This document shows, piece by piece, positions 35,801 through 64,000 of a DNA stretch of 64,000 nucleotides. Position 1 is the stretch's first letter, and every line of letters starts with the position of its first letter. Source of the DNA: Himantopus leucocephalus (lineage: Eukaryota > Chordata > Aves > Charadriiformes > Recurvirostridae); contig RSEF01000021.1 of assembly GCA_003993805.1 (NCBI GenBank), forward strand, positions 796,835 through 860,834. The letters run 5' to 3'. The notes below the pieces were generated by a model, which had not been told where the DNA came from, did no database searches, and saw nothing but the letters and a program-made list of their open reading frames with translations. Both the position numbers and the translations under genes were made by a program.

Positions 35801-37634
35801 AGCCGGAGCCACCCTGCAGAGCAGCTGGCACGAGGGTGGCAGCGCCTGACTGACATGCGGGTAGCAGGGGGACGTGGGGACCTTTTCCCACACGGTTGTC
35901 CTTCATGGCTAGCAAGTGGGATGCCTGCCCACCATACCCAGCCTCCTCAAGCCCTATTTTGGGAAAGCGAGTGGGACGGGAGGGATAAAGCCCTCTGCAA
36001 GGAGGGGATGCTTGCTTGGTGGGATGGAGAATCTCTGTAAAGGCCAGCAGAGCTCCAGCACGGAGTGGGGACAGCCGAGGGGCTCTCGTGTCACCCCAAA
36101 TTAGCACCATTATTTTCTTGCTTGCCCTTCCCTCCCTGCAGCAATGATATTTTATCTGCCAGTTTGGGCACCCTTTAGTTGCGGTTTTGAACACCATCCA
36201 TCCACGGTGGGGCTGAGGGAAGATCTCCATAGCTTCACGGGTCCCTCTGGGTCACTGCCATCTACCCAGGACCCAGCCGTCCCCAAACAAGAGGTGGAGG
36301 TGGCAGCTCTGGTTTTATGGAGTTAAGTGGAGAAATTTAGGAGCTAACAATTCCTGTGGGCAGGAGGATGGGTGATAGGACCTTTACAATGCTCTTTCCA
36401 ATGGGCAAAGGTTTTCCTCCCACCCAATTTCCCAATAAACTAAGAATTGGGACTCCCAGCAGCCTTAACCCCAAGCTCAGGAAATGGGGATTTGGGGTTT
36501 TTTTTTCCATCTCTGTGCCTTGTTTTAAGACAGACTCCTACCAGCACCGCTTCTTTTTGACAGGGGTTTGCATTTGCAGGGTACTCGGGGGCAGACACGA
36601 AACGGGTCACCATTAACAAGGTCCTTTCCAACGACATCCTGGTGCAGCAGAACCAGTATGTCCAGGTAATAACTGATATTTCTGGTAATAATTGATATTT
36701 CTTGCAATAACTACCCCAGGGTGGTGCAAACCTTTAAGGGGAGGTGTTGCATTTTGGCTCTCCTCCTGCGTGAGATGTTTTTTTGGGGGACTAGGTCCAC
36801 CTGTGTCCCCCTTCTCGACCTGCTCTTCTCCATCCCCTCCAGCGCTGCGTCGACTGGAACAGGGATATCCTCAAGAAGGAGCTGGGCTTGACGGAGGAGG
36901 ACATCGTCGACCTGCCGGCACTCTTCAAGCTCGACAAGCAGGGCAAAGCCGTGCCGTACTTCCCCAACATGGTGAGGGGGGTCCCAGTTCCTCAGGTCCT
37001 CCCCAAAACCCAGCTTTTGCAGCCAGGATGAGTCTCCAAAGTTGTCCCAAAAAAGCACAATATTTACAGCTGCCTGGAAAAAGAAAATATCTCCAACCAG
37101 GCTCGGATAAGTCCGGGTCTACCACAACTTTGTGGCTTTGTGTTGCTTGCCGTTGGGTTAAACTATGTAGCTTTGAGGCGAATACTTTTCAAAGTGGTGA
37201 AATTGTAAGGCATAGGGTGCATTTTAATGCTAAAAAAAAAGGAAAGAGGTGCTGGATTTGGAGGCCTGGGGAAAGGAGGCTGCAAAAAGTGGGGATGATG
37301 CCCCATTTTGGGGTGAGGCTGATGGAGGAGGGTGGCCAGCGGCTTTTCTTCAGCTTCATCAGTCCCGACGTTGCCGGGCTCCCATTGTGTCACCCCACAG
37401 GTCACCATGATCGTCTTGGCCAAGGACCTGGGCATCCCCAAACCCTTCGGCCCCGTGGTGGGGGGCGAATGCTGCCTGGAGCAGCGGACCCGCTCCCTCC
37501 TGGAGCCGCTGGGCCTCCGCTGCCGCTTCCTCGAGGACGTGGCCTCCTACCACGGAAGGCTCGGGGAGGTCCGCTGCGGCACCAACGTCCAGCGGCGGCC
37601 CTTCGCCTTCAAATGGTGGCACGTAACGCCATAG
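26821..37634 (+). CDS. PADI2: PADI2 protein-arginine deiminase (complete frame, altered catalytic site, 665 aa)
   Basis: By family a calcium-dependent peptidylarginine deiminase, widely expressed in mammals (brain, muscle, immune cells). Sixteen exons splice to exactly 665 residues, the length of human PADI2, so human numbering applies. The start ATG at 26821 gives [14 protein letters not shown]. The calcium loop DVDADRDG (121-128) is kept, as are Arg347-Trp348, Asp351 (first residue of exon 10), His471 and Cys647. However, the GHVDEF motif reads GHINEF, so catalytic Asp473 is Asn (codon 34529-34531). In addition Ser371 of the DSPR motif is Leu and His646 beside the catalytic cysteine is Arg. 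Both neighbouring paralogues keep the usual residues, so catalysis by this protein is doubtful. Intron 13 starts with GC. It is transcribed in the same direction as SDHB, as in mammals. Confidence 0.95.
26821..37634 (+). other. PADI2: Exon map of PADI2
   Basis: Coding exons: 26821-26912, 28402-28588, 28669-28738, 28916-28977, 29060-29177, 29814-29939, 30732-30910, 31104-31207, 31384-31495, 31574-31681, 34001-34152, 34423-34567, 35658-35751, 36580-36665, 36843-36971, 37401-37634. Total 1998 nt including the TAG stop. All introns are GT-AG except intron 13, which begins GCAAGG after ...TTCAAAG. Intron 7 has a weak donor (GAG|GTCTGG). Introns 1 (26913-28401), 10 (31682-34000) and 12 (34568-35657) are the longest and hold no recognisable gene. 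Confidence 0.92.
31682..34000 (+). other. PADI2: PADI2 intron 10
   Basis: The longest PADI2 intron, 2.3 kb. Short open frames occur on both strands but none resembles a known protein or is flanked by matching splice sites. No repeat array is visible. Confidence 0.5.
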
Positions 37635-37707
37635 CAGGGCCTCCTTCTCCCTCCACCCTCGCTCCCGGCGGCTTTTTCGGCGTGTGTTGCTTGCGATTCA
37701 GTTAATT

Positions 37708-37751
37708 AATAAATTTGCTGTGAGGAATGAGGACGGAAATTAAATAATAAA
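37708..37751 (+). terminator. PADI2: Two AATAAA polyadenylation signals of PADI2
   Basis: AATAAA occurs at 37708-37713 and again at 37746-37751, 74 and 112 nt after the stop codon. Either would end the transcript well before the SDHB start region. Confidence 0.65.
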
Positions 37752-38168
37752 GGGCAAAAATCGTGACAGAAAGGGAAGGAAGCCCTCAAAGAGGGTGAGG
37801 CGGGGACACACACCCCATTTCAGCCCTCAGTGCCAGCCATTTTGCCCTGTCTGGCTGTTGGGGCAGGTGAGAGGGTCTGGGCACCTTCCCTGCAGAAAGA
37901 ATTCGGCTGAGAATTAAACGGGGTCCGTACTGATCTCCACCCTCCCCCAAAAAAGGGGGATCAAGCCGTCCTGGCCCCGCCATCCCGCCTTGTGCCACAG
38001 GGTGCACCACACTCAAGATGGCGCCTGCCCCTGCGGCCGCCGCCACACCCAAAATGGCGGCCCGCAGAGCCCCGCCCCTTCTTCCTCTTAAAGCTGCGCT
38101 CTATGGCCGAGCGGGGCGTTCCTTCCGCTTCCGGGGCGGGAGCGGGGTCGGAACTGCGCAACGCCAAG

Positions 38169-48232
<10,064 letters not shown>

Positions 48233-48355
48233 TGCTGTTCCCTAACTGGAAGTGTAACACACAAACATGCTTTACCTGAAAGTAATTTATACCTGATTTA
48301 GGAAGAGAAGGTTCCAGCAGGGAGTCTGATGTTTCTCCCAAAGGTTTGCATGTAC

Positions 48356-48361
48356 AATAAA
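48356..48361 (+). terminator. SDHB: AATAAA polyadenylation signal of SDHB
   Basis: AATAAA lies 124 nt after the TAA stop, giving a short 3' UTR of about 150 nt. Confidence 0.8.
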
Positions 48362-49970
48362 ATACTGTAAAGAACAAATAAGAGTTGTTATTTATTGATG
48401 ATACTGAATCGGTGCCTCTGTCGTTGAATCCCAAACCTCTCTGGTTTGTGGGTTTGAGTGCGTGAGCAGCTGAGGGTCACCTCTGAGGCTCTGCTGTGGG
48501 GTTGAGGGTGTGAAAGCCGACAGAGGTGAACGGAGACGGAGTTCCTGTAGTCGCCTTGAGCCCGTGTCTTTAAAGCTTTAAATGTGTGGGAAGAGACCTG
48601 CCAGTAACGAGTCCTGCGGCGATTGGCAAGGAAATGATGGAAGTGGCTGGGAAAGGGGAATGTTGGAAGAATCTCACCCTGTTGCGAAGTCCCCTGAGCT
48701 CCTCGGTGAGGACCTGGAGCTCGCAGCGTGCAGGCGTGTGGCAAAATACCGGTGGCAGTGCCACCGGGGAAGAGGTGTCTTGCCACTGCCTGACTGGGAT
48801 GCTTATTTTCATTCCGAGTCCTAAAGTCAATGAGATTTAGCAGAAACAGGGCTGAAGCTTTCTCTTTGCTCTAACAAGAGTGGTTTTTAGCTCCCGATTT
48901 CTCAAACTTGCGATATTCGTGGTTGGTTGCTGCTTGAAGCAGCAGTTTGCAGTCTTGGGGGGTGGGGGGGGTATGGAGAGAGAGGAAGCGCTTTCTGTTT
49001 CGCTGTTTAATTTGTTATTATTTTATTTTTTTTGTCTAGATGTAGTAAAAACTTCTAGAAACGTCACGATGCTGCTTCTGAGACGTGGCGTGGCAGCCAG
49101 CACGCTGCCGGTGGGCAGCAAATGAAGATTGAGGTGGCATAAAAAGTTGTATACAGGTCAGGAGAGGCTTACCCCAAAAACTACTCTTGGTTTTGGGTTG
49201 GTTTGCTTTTTTTTCCATTCACTTATCTGTCCCGCAGCGAGGGAACCTTGTGGCTGTCTCAAGAAGCCAAGCTGACGTCGCCGTCTTAATTGTCATTGGC
49301 GGAAATACTTGTTTCTTTTCCTGGAGGTGACACCTTTGTTCCCAAGGAGGTGGGAATTCTCCCGTAGGTCAGCGATTTTACCCTTAAAATCCACGTGCGT
49401 CGGGCTGCTCTTCCGGGTCACCGAACCGCCCCCCTCTTCCGTGTCACCGGGGAGCTGTGGCGGAGGACGGGCTGTCACGGGGAAGACGCCGCTGTCGGTG
49501 TTAGGCATCAGGGACGTGTCATCGGTCCCATGATACCCATATTTCTATACCTCTTGCACCCCCGTGCTCCGTAATCTCACCCCTCCGCCTAAATCCAAGG
49601 AGTTCCCGTCACCAGCTTGAATAAAAAGAGCTCTGTCGTCCCCCCTCCTCTCCCATTATTCCCTTCTCTTTAGTTAACGTGGGGTTTTTCTGACAAACGA
49701 GCTGGATTTTGCCTTGTTTTACGTAAAAGCTAGGCATGCTTGCGGGGAAGGGTTGGATGGAACGGCCGTCGCTGTCCTGACAGAGGTTTTTCTGTTCCGA
49801 TTAACAAAATCCGCTTCACCTTTTGGCTTCGGGAGGAGGCACAGGCTCTGCCTGAGGCACATCCCAGGAAAACATCGGCTTTATCTCCTTTCCAGTGAAA
49901 GAAACCAAAACTGTGCGCGGATGGGAGAGAAACTGGTGGTTTTGGCCGGAGCCCAGCGTGGTGGCGGTAG
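48362..49970. other. Intergenic region after SDHB
   Basis: About 1.6 kb between the SDHB polyadenylation signal and the minisatellite. No coding exon, RNA gene or element was recognised. Confidence 0.5.
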
Positions 49971-49971
49971 T

Positions 49972-51864
49972 GCACTTTTTGGGGCAGAATCTGGTGCGTT
50001 TCCTTACAAGTTTTGGGGCTGCAAAGCCCTTTTTTGGGGTAGAACCCTTTGCAATTCCCTGCCAGTTTTGGGGCTGCAAAGCCCTTTTTGGGGGGCAGAA
50101 TTCAGTGCGTTTCCTTGCAAGTTTTGGGGGTGCAGAGCCCTTTTTGGAGGCAGAATCTGGTGCATTTCCTTGCAAATTTTGGGGGTGCAAAGCCTTTTTG
50201 GGGGGCAGAATTCAGTGCATTTCCTTACAAGTTTTGGGGGTTCAAAGCCTTTTTTTGGGGCAGAGCCCCCTGTGTTTCCTTGCCAGTTTGGGGGGTTCAA
50301 AGCCCTTTTTGGGGGGCAGAACCTGGTGCATGTCCTTACGAGTTTTGGGGGTGTAAAGCCTTTTTTTTTGGGGCACAACCCAGTGCATTTCCTTACAAGT
50401 TTTTGGGGCTGCAAAGCCCTTTTTTGGGGCAGAATCTGGTGCGTTTCCTTACAAGGTTTTGGGGTGCAAAGCCTTTTTTGGGGGCAGAACCTGGTGCGTT
50501 CCCTTACCAGTTTTGGGGCTGCAAAGCCCCTTTTGGGGGGCAGAACCCTTTTGCATTTCCTTACAAGTTTCAGGGGTGCAAAACCCTTTTTGGGGTAAAA
50601 CCCTGTGCATTTCCTTAGAAGTTTTGGGGGTGCCAAGCCCCTTTCAGGGGTAGAGCTGCCTGTGTTCGCTTACCAATTTTGGGGCTGCAAAGCCTTTTTT
50701 TGGGGCAGAACCTGCTGCCTTTCCTTACCAGATTTGGGGGTGCAAAGCCCCTTTTTTGGGACAGAGCCCCCTGTGTTTCCTTGCCAGTTTTGAGGGTGCA
50801 GAGCCCTTTTCTGGGGGGAGAGCCCCCTGTGTTTCCTTACCNAGCCCTTTTCTGGGGGGAGAGCCCCCTGTGTTTCCTTACCAGTTTTGGGGGAGCAAAG
50901 CCCTTTTTTGGGGCAGAACCCTTTGCGTTTCCTTACTGGTTTTGGGGCTGCAAAGCCTCTTTTGGGGGGCAAAACCTCCTTTGTTTCCTTACCAGTTTTG
51001 GGGGTGCAAAGCCCTTTTTGGGGGCAGAATTCAGTGTCTTTCCTTACAAGTTTTTGGGGTGCAGAACCCGGTGCATTTCCTTACCGGATCTGGGCGTGCA
51101 AAGCCCTTTTTGGGGCAGAATTTGGTGTTTCCTTACTGGTTTTTGGGGTGCAAAGCCTTTTTCTGGGGGGAGAGCCCCCTGTGTTTCCTTGTAAGTTTTG
51201 GGGGAGCAAAGCTTTTTTTGGGGGCAGAACCCTTTGCATTTTCTTACCAGATTTGGGGGTGCAAAGCCCTTTTTGGGGGCAGAACTCCGTGTGTTTCCTT
51301 ACCAGATTTGGGGGTGCAAAGCCCTTTTTGGGGCAGAATGCGGTGTGTTTCCTTACAGATTTTGGGAGTGCAAAGCCCTTTTTGGGGGGCAGAACCTGGT
51401 GCATTTCCTTACCAGATTTGGGGGTGCAAAGCCCTTTATTGGGGCAGAATCTGGTGCATTTCCTTACAAATTTTTGGGGTGCAAAGCCCTTTTCCGGGGG
51501 GAGAGCCCCCTGTGTTTCCTTGCAAGTTTTGGGGGAGCAAAGCCCTTTTTTGGGGCAGAACCCTTTGCATTTCCTTACCAGTTTTGGGGCTGCAAAGCCC
51601 CTTTTGGGGGGCAAAACCTCCTTCGTTTCCTTACCAGTTTGGGGGGAGCAAAGCCCTTTTTTGGGGCAGAACCTGGTGCATTTCCTTACCAGATCTGGGC
51701 GTGCAAAGCCCTTTTTGGGGGCAGAATTCAGTGTCTTTCCTTACAAGTTTTTGGGGTGCAAAGCCCTTTTTTGGGGCAGAACCCGGTGCATTTCCTTACC
51801 AGATCTGGGCGTGCAAAGCCTTTTTCTGGGGGGAGAGCCCCCTGTGTTTCCTTAAAGTTTTGGG
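49972..51864. repeat. Minisatellite of about 55-bp units between SDHB and SLC45A1
   Basis: About 1.9 kb of head-to-tail units, each carrying TTTTGGGG, GTGCAAAGCCC, TTTTTGGGG, GCAGAACC, GTGCATTTCCTTACCAG in that order, roughly 33 copies. Units differ by small length changes and substitutions, so higher-order groups are visible. Plus-strand frames stay open for hundreds of codons, giving Phe/Gly/Trp-rich artefact peptides. The array contains a single-N join (50842) and ends in a 100-N gap, so its true length is unknown. Confidence 0.93.
50802..50882. repeat. Exact 40-bp duplication flanking a single N
   Basis: Positions 50802-50841 and 50843-50882 are identical and separated by one N at 50842. 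This is most simply an unmerged overlap between contig ends inside the minisatellite. Confidence 0.8.
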
Positions 51865-51964
51865 NNNNNNNNNNNNNNNNNNNNNNNNNNNNNNNNNNNN
51901 NNNNNNNNNNNNNNNNNNNNNNNNNNNNNNNNNNNNNNNNNNNNNNNNNNNNNNNNNNNNNNNN
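51865..51964. other. 100-N assembly gap at the end of the minisatellite
   Basis: Exactly 100 Ns replace the right end of the array. The linkage of SDHB to SLC45A1 in this window depends on the scaffold join across this gap. Confidence 0.95.
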
Positions 51965-54037
51965 AAGCACAGTTACTGAACAAAACTGGTCCTGTCTTAC
52001 CTCAAACTAGGACACTAGTGGGACCAAAAAAAAAAAAATTTGAGTTTAAAAGTTTGATAAGATAAGGAAGAGAAATTAAGGTTACACAGTGGACCAACAA
52101 GAAAAGAAAAATTCTCCAAAGTCTAGACTGTCAGAAATCAGAAGCGCCAAATGTACAGATTTTCTCATGCTAGTTTGTTCCAGCTTCATCCTGAACATTT
52201 TTGGAGACAGCTATCCCATAATCAGGGAATGGCGCGTCACAGACATTCCTGCAGATATGACACTATGTAAGCCCAAACAGAAAACAAAGATGAATACACT
52301 CATCAATCTCAGTCTTTTACCTCTGAGTGCTTGACTTGGTAACTTCAGTAGCGCTCCTCATTTAAGTAAATACTGAGTATCACGAAACTTGCTTCTCAAA
52401 AAAAAAGGTAATACTTGGAGATAGGTGATAAAAACTAGCAGTTCTTACAAGCTGTGCATTGTGCTTTCAGCACTGGAGTACAGTAATCCACAACAGCTAA
52501 AGATTACAAAAGTTATTTCATCTTGGCATCATAGATCAAGCGTCAGAATAAACTTAGGTGAACAGTCAAGTACAACTCATTTAAAAGGAGTGACCCTCCA
52601 GAAAAAAACCTTTTCCTGGACCTAAAGACCAGGTGAGCAAAAATAACCTCTACAGGGATGCAATGCACAGCACACGTAAAGATCAAAATGCCTATCAGCC
52701 TTGGTAAACCTTGGCTGTCTACCCAAATATGGGGGCAGGCTGACAGGAATCCTAGAAATAGTTTTATGTCCATTTTCATCTTTGCTGTCAAGACTTAAAA
52801 GACTCCTGGGCTTAATGGGAACTTTTACAAGACCTCACACATTCACCACTTTCCAAAATGAGAATAATTAAGAATTCTCACAGATAATGACACCCAAGGT
52901 CCTCTTACTAGTTTCAATGAGATATGGAAGATGCAGCTGTAGCTGACAACTACTTAACCACCGTTCCCCATGCAGATTTTAAAATGTCACAAGGTATAAC
53001 TGGATGAAAAACAAGGATGATGTGCTGCAGGCTTTCACACAAATGATTTTTCTTAAATTCTCAACTTAACTTTGAGAGCAAGCTTCTACCCAAAGGAAGT
53101 TGATACAAAAAGACCCTTCTCCCCAAAGCTGGGTTACAGACAACTGCCCATCCTCCTGCTAAATCATCGCAAGCCCTTGTAGTCTTAGTTAAAAAGTCTA
53201 ATGCGGAAGGAAATATGCACATATTGGCAACCATCACCGTGGACCACAGCCAGAACTTACAGAGCAGGGTTTGGGAGCCAGGCTGTTGCGGTTTCACCCC
53301 ACAGCAGCTCCTTGGAGCAGTTTGGCTGGTGGGAGCTCTGTGCGCGCAAGAGCCCGGCCATGGCACTTGACAGAGTACTTACGCCACCCGAGCAAGACTA
53401 GTTGCTGTCAGCCTTTCCAAAGCTTTGAAACGCACCCTCCAGAGCCAGGCCTACCACAGGCGGAGGCTGGAACCTGCAGGTCAGCCTTGTCGCTCCCCAA
53501 GGCCTCACAGGAGTCACCACTGCCCTCGGCAACCAAGGACTGGGCCACTCTGCCTGGCTGTGAGATGATGGCACCTTCTGCCCAAGAAGCTGGTGGAGTG
53601 CTGGGGCCACAACGCTCCTGCGGTGGCGGTGCCCGCAGCGGTGTGTGCAGCCCTGCAGCTTGCCGTCACCCTGCCTGGGCACCAGACTTCCAGGTCCCCT
53701 GCCTCAGGCCAGACATTGGCACTCGTGCCCCCTGGGAATGACGGCACCACAGGGCAGCTGGAGGGAACAGCCCCATGCTGACACCACCGCTTCCTGGTGC
53801 TGTGGCCCCAGGGGCACAGATGGGCCTTTGCCACCTCAGGATCAGGGGAAAGGTGCCAGGCACCGCCGGCTTGCCCCTCGCCACAGGCAGGGGACAGCTC
53901 AGCGAAGCCGGCGCAGACCTTCTTGCCGTTTGCCATGCCCACTGCTGCTGTCCCAGGGGCGCATGAGCCCACCACACCATGAGGGGGAGGCTGAGGGCGA
54001 CACAATGAGGTAGCGGAGGCTGTGGTGGCTTCTCCCA
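51965..54037. other. Region downstream of SLC45A1
   Basis: About 2 kb on the 3' side of SLC45A1. It may include SLC45A1 3' UTR. GC content rises from about 53.3 kb toward the gene. No separate gene is supported. Confidence 0.45.
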
Positions 54038-54038
54038 T

Positions 54039-61852
<7,814 letters not shown>

Positions 61853-61862
61853 GGGTAGGCGT

Positions 61863-64000
61863 CTGGAAGAAAAATAGCTCAGAATAAAATGGTCGAGTAA
61901 GAAAAACTATGCTTGATTTCATTTACTGAAGCTCAAGCCATTTCTCAACATTTCACATAACGAGTGCAGCCTTTGTACTAGTTACAATCTTTTCTCTCCA
62001 TGTCTTGACACGAGACATATATGTTTTCTGGGCGTGTCTCCTCCATCTTTGCACAAATGAGACACCAGAGACCCTATCTTGGTTACCTAGGCATTGCCTA
62101 CCATCAATCGGGGATTAAGACTCAAATATTTAAAACAATTAGCAGTCAGATACTTCACAATTCCCAGGAGTTCCCATAACAGCAATAGGTTTACATTTAT
62201 CTGCAATTCACTTGAGCTAAATTAAGATGAATCATAGCCTCAGTCTAAGCATATAACAAAGCAAAGCTGTGGCTTGGCTGCAGATCCAGAACCCTGCTGC
62301 AATGTGAAATCACCTTTCAGTACTGATCTTACCCTTCGTGCTGCCTGTGCTGACGCCAAAGGTTAATGCAAAATCTTTTTCGTAATGACTGAGTTTGGTT
62401 TCCTTCCTATTTACATTCCTGAATTCAGTGTTGCAGGGACAGGGTCTGATCCTCTGATTCTTGCTAGTTCTATTCCCTTAAGACTTCACCAGAGTGCCCA
62501 AAGAATGTGTTTTTGAAGTTCAGACTACACAAGCGGAACACTTAGATGAAGTCAACTGACAAGAAGTATGCTTGGGACCAGACGTTGACATCATTTTTCA
62601 GTGCAGGAATTGAAGTTTCAAACTAATTCTTGAGCTGATACATACCCCACAACACGCCACCCTCAGCACTACTACTCCTCTCTAGAGATTAATGGCATTT
62701 AAATGCTGAACAGCGTCCTCTAGTCTCATCAGAACCAGTCCTGTAAGCCAAAGCGCGCATACTGTGGAGAGTAAAACAGCCAAATGGGTTCCAAAAGAGC
62801 ATCTCAAGATAGATGCCAACAGATCTACTGAATTAACAAACCACATGTGATTTCTTGCCTCTTGTTGCCAAAAATGGAAACAGCCCGTAAGTGAAGCCTG
62901 ACCTTATCTTTACGCTTTCTTGCCAAGGACCGAAGGCTGCTGCTGCACAAGGATGGCTCCCCATCACCCCATACCTCTTCAGGAAAACCCTCACAGCTGC
63001 ACACTGGTAAGCAAAACAAATCTCTTTTTGTTTACAGCTGCCCCCCCTGGGGAAAGATTCCCAGCTGTTCTGCTACTTTGGCTGTACAGAACTCCCACAA
63101 ATCATCTGGTTTTTACTACTTCCTCCAGTGCTTTTCACGCACCTGTCTTCCTGTAGCCCTTAGTCTACACAATATCATTCTTTGCTGTGTATCCCCAACT
63201 ATTATCAAAAGCAGAACTCTGTAAACCCACATTTACCACCACGCTGACGCAGTGGTTGTTCAGCATGGTGGGATGATGCCCTACACAGAATGATCCCCAG
63301 CTCCATGCAAGCGTCCAGAGAGAGACGTTTCACAATGCAAAACTGAATGCCAAGCGCCTCACAGAAGACTGCAGTTGGGGTACCTCTACTGTAATTGGGG
63401 CCTGAGGGGGAGGAGGAAGGGTGGGAGAGAGAAGACATCTACTGAAGTATTGTTAATGTTGTACCACAGGTTTCCTTGAGACTGCTTCTCTTCAGACCAA
63501 GATGCATACCACGTAAGAGAGAAGAACAAGCTATAATTGTAATCATGTGCCTCAACAATCCCCTTCTCACAAGGCACCAACAGCAAGCTGCATTTTGTTA
63601 GGAAAGCTCATTAGACACTAGACAGACCAACAGAAGGACAAGCATATGGAGACTTTGTGAAGATGTCCGCACCAGTGTTCCCCTTGACACTGTTTTCACA
63701 AATTACTGAAAAGTTCTTATGATCCATATCTTTCATAAGCAGAGAACTTACTTTGCAGCAGTACCTTTATCAGCCTTCAGATGAAAGTAATTCCCTCATG
63801 ATGAGAATTTGTTAAAAATTAGGAGAGATACCAGAAAAAGAGACATAACAAAAACCCAATCAGATCCACAACAGGTGTTCCAGTGACCCTTTCACAGGAA
63901 CATACCAATACAGCTGTGCTAGCTCTCCCCTTCACCACTGACATACCTTGCTCTTTGCACCCAGGGTGTCAATCTCCCTATATTCACCTATTAGTTTCAT
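61863..64000 (-). other. SLC45A1: SLC45A1 first-intron or 5' region
   Basis: The first coding exon is preceded by a splice acceptor, so this stretch is expected to be intron leading to a 5' non-coding exon. No CpG island or promoter is visible, suggesting the first exon lies beyond the window. Confidence 0.5.

Noticed and set aside
37992..38168. Upstream extension of the SDHB frame starting at 37992
   Set aside because: It lies in the CpG promoter, starts in weak context, and the ATG at 38169 matches known SDHB starts; only the in-frame ATG at 38103 is noted as a possibility.
49972..51864. Regular repeats considered as a CRISPR-like array
   Set aside because: The units are directly adjacent with no unique spacers, vary in length, and lie in a vertebrate genome next to spliced genes.
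49714..52010. Long Phe/Gly/Trp-rich open frames (up to 407 codons, including Ns)
   Set aside because: They are produced by the 55-bp minisatellite, exist in multiple frames, and one crosses an assembly gap of unknown content.
53271..54013. Overlapping plus-strand open frames of 120-156 codons downstream of SLC45A1
   Set aside because: No family resemblance, no splice sites, and both strands are open, which is typical of GC-rich DNA.

Overview
The window is nuclear vertebrate DNA, almost certainly from a bird other than chicken. The genes are multi-exon with GT-AG introns and ordinary AATAAA signals. The predicted SDHB matches the chicken protein as I remember it almost residue for residue, including its presequence start, but with scattered differences. 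Introns are compact and GC-rich, with many minisatellites, as on an avian microchromosome; in chicken this block lies on chr21, from memory. Species cannot be named from the sequence alone.

Layout, left to right. (1) 1-1900: homopolymer runs and a TGCATG-rich minisatellite, no gene. (2) 2005-8510, minus: complete 16-exon peptidylarginine deiminase, PADI3-like, 661 aa. (3) 10171-20747, minus: complete 16-exon PADI1-like gene, 661 aa. (4) 20.75-26.8 kb: intergenic space between the divergent PADI1 and PADI2 starts. (5) 26821-37634, plus: complete 16-exon PADI2, 665 aa, with human residue numbering preserved. (6) 38169-48232, plus: SDHB, eight coding exons, 281 aa, starting only about 0.5 kb after the PADI2 stop. 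(7) About 49.97-51.86 kb: a minisatellite of about 55-bp units running into a 100-N gap. (8) 54039-61852, minus: SLC45A1, eight coding exons, 759 aa, convergent with SDHB; its 5' non-coding exon and promoter are not identified. The order SDHB-PADI2-(divergent)-PADI1-PADI3 is the mammalian arrangement read in reverse. The SDHB/SLC45A1 neighbourhood differs from human, where the two lie far apart on 1p36.

The PADI genes encode calcium-dependent enzymes that convert protein arginine to citrulline. SDHB is the iron-sulfur subunit of mitochondrial complex II. SLC45A1 is a proton-coupled sugar transporter. They form a synteny block rather than a pathway. The most notable biology is in PADI2: the catalytic Cys, His and first Asp are kept, but the second catalytic Asp (473) is Asn, and positions 371 and 646 are also changed, while both neighbouring paralogues keep the usual residues. 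PADI2 also has a GC-AG intron. PADI3 and PADI1 share an almost identical last exon, which suggests gene conversion. I found no mobile-element gene, CRISPR array, tRNA or new multi-gene system.

The assembly shows two 100-N gaps and four single-N joins. Two of those joins are flanked by exact 34-bp and 40-bp duplications and look like unmerged contig overlaps.
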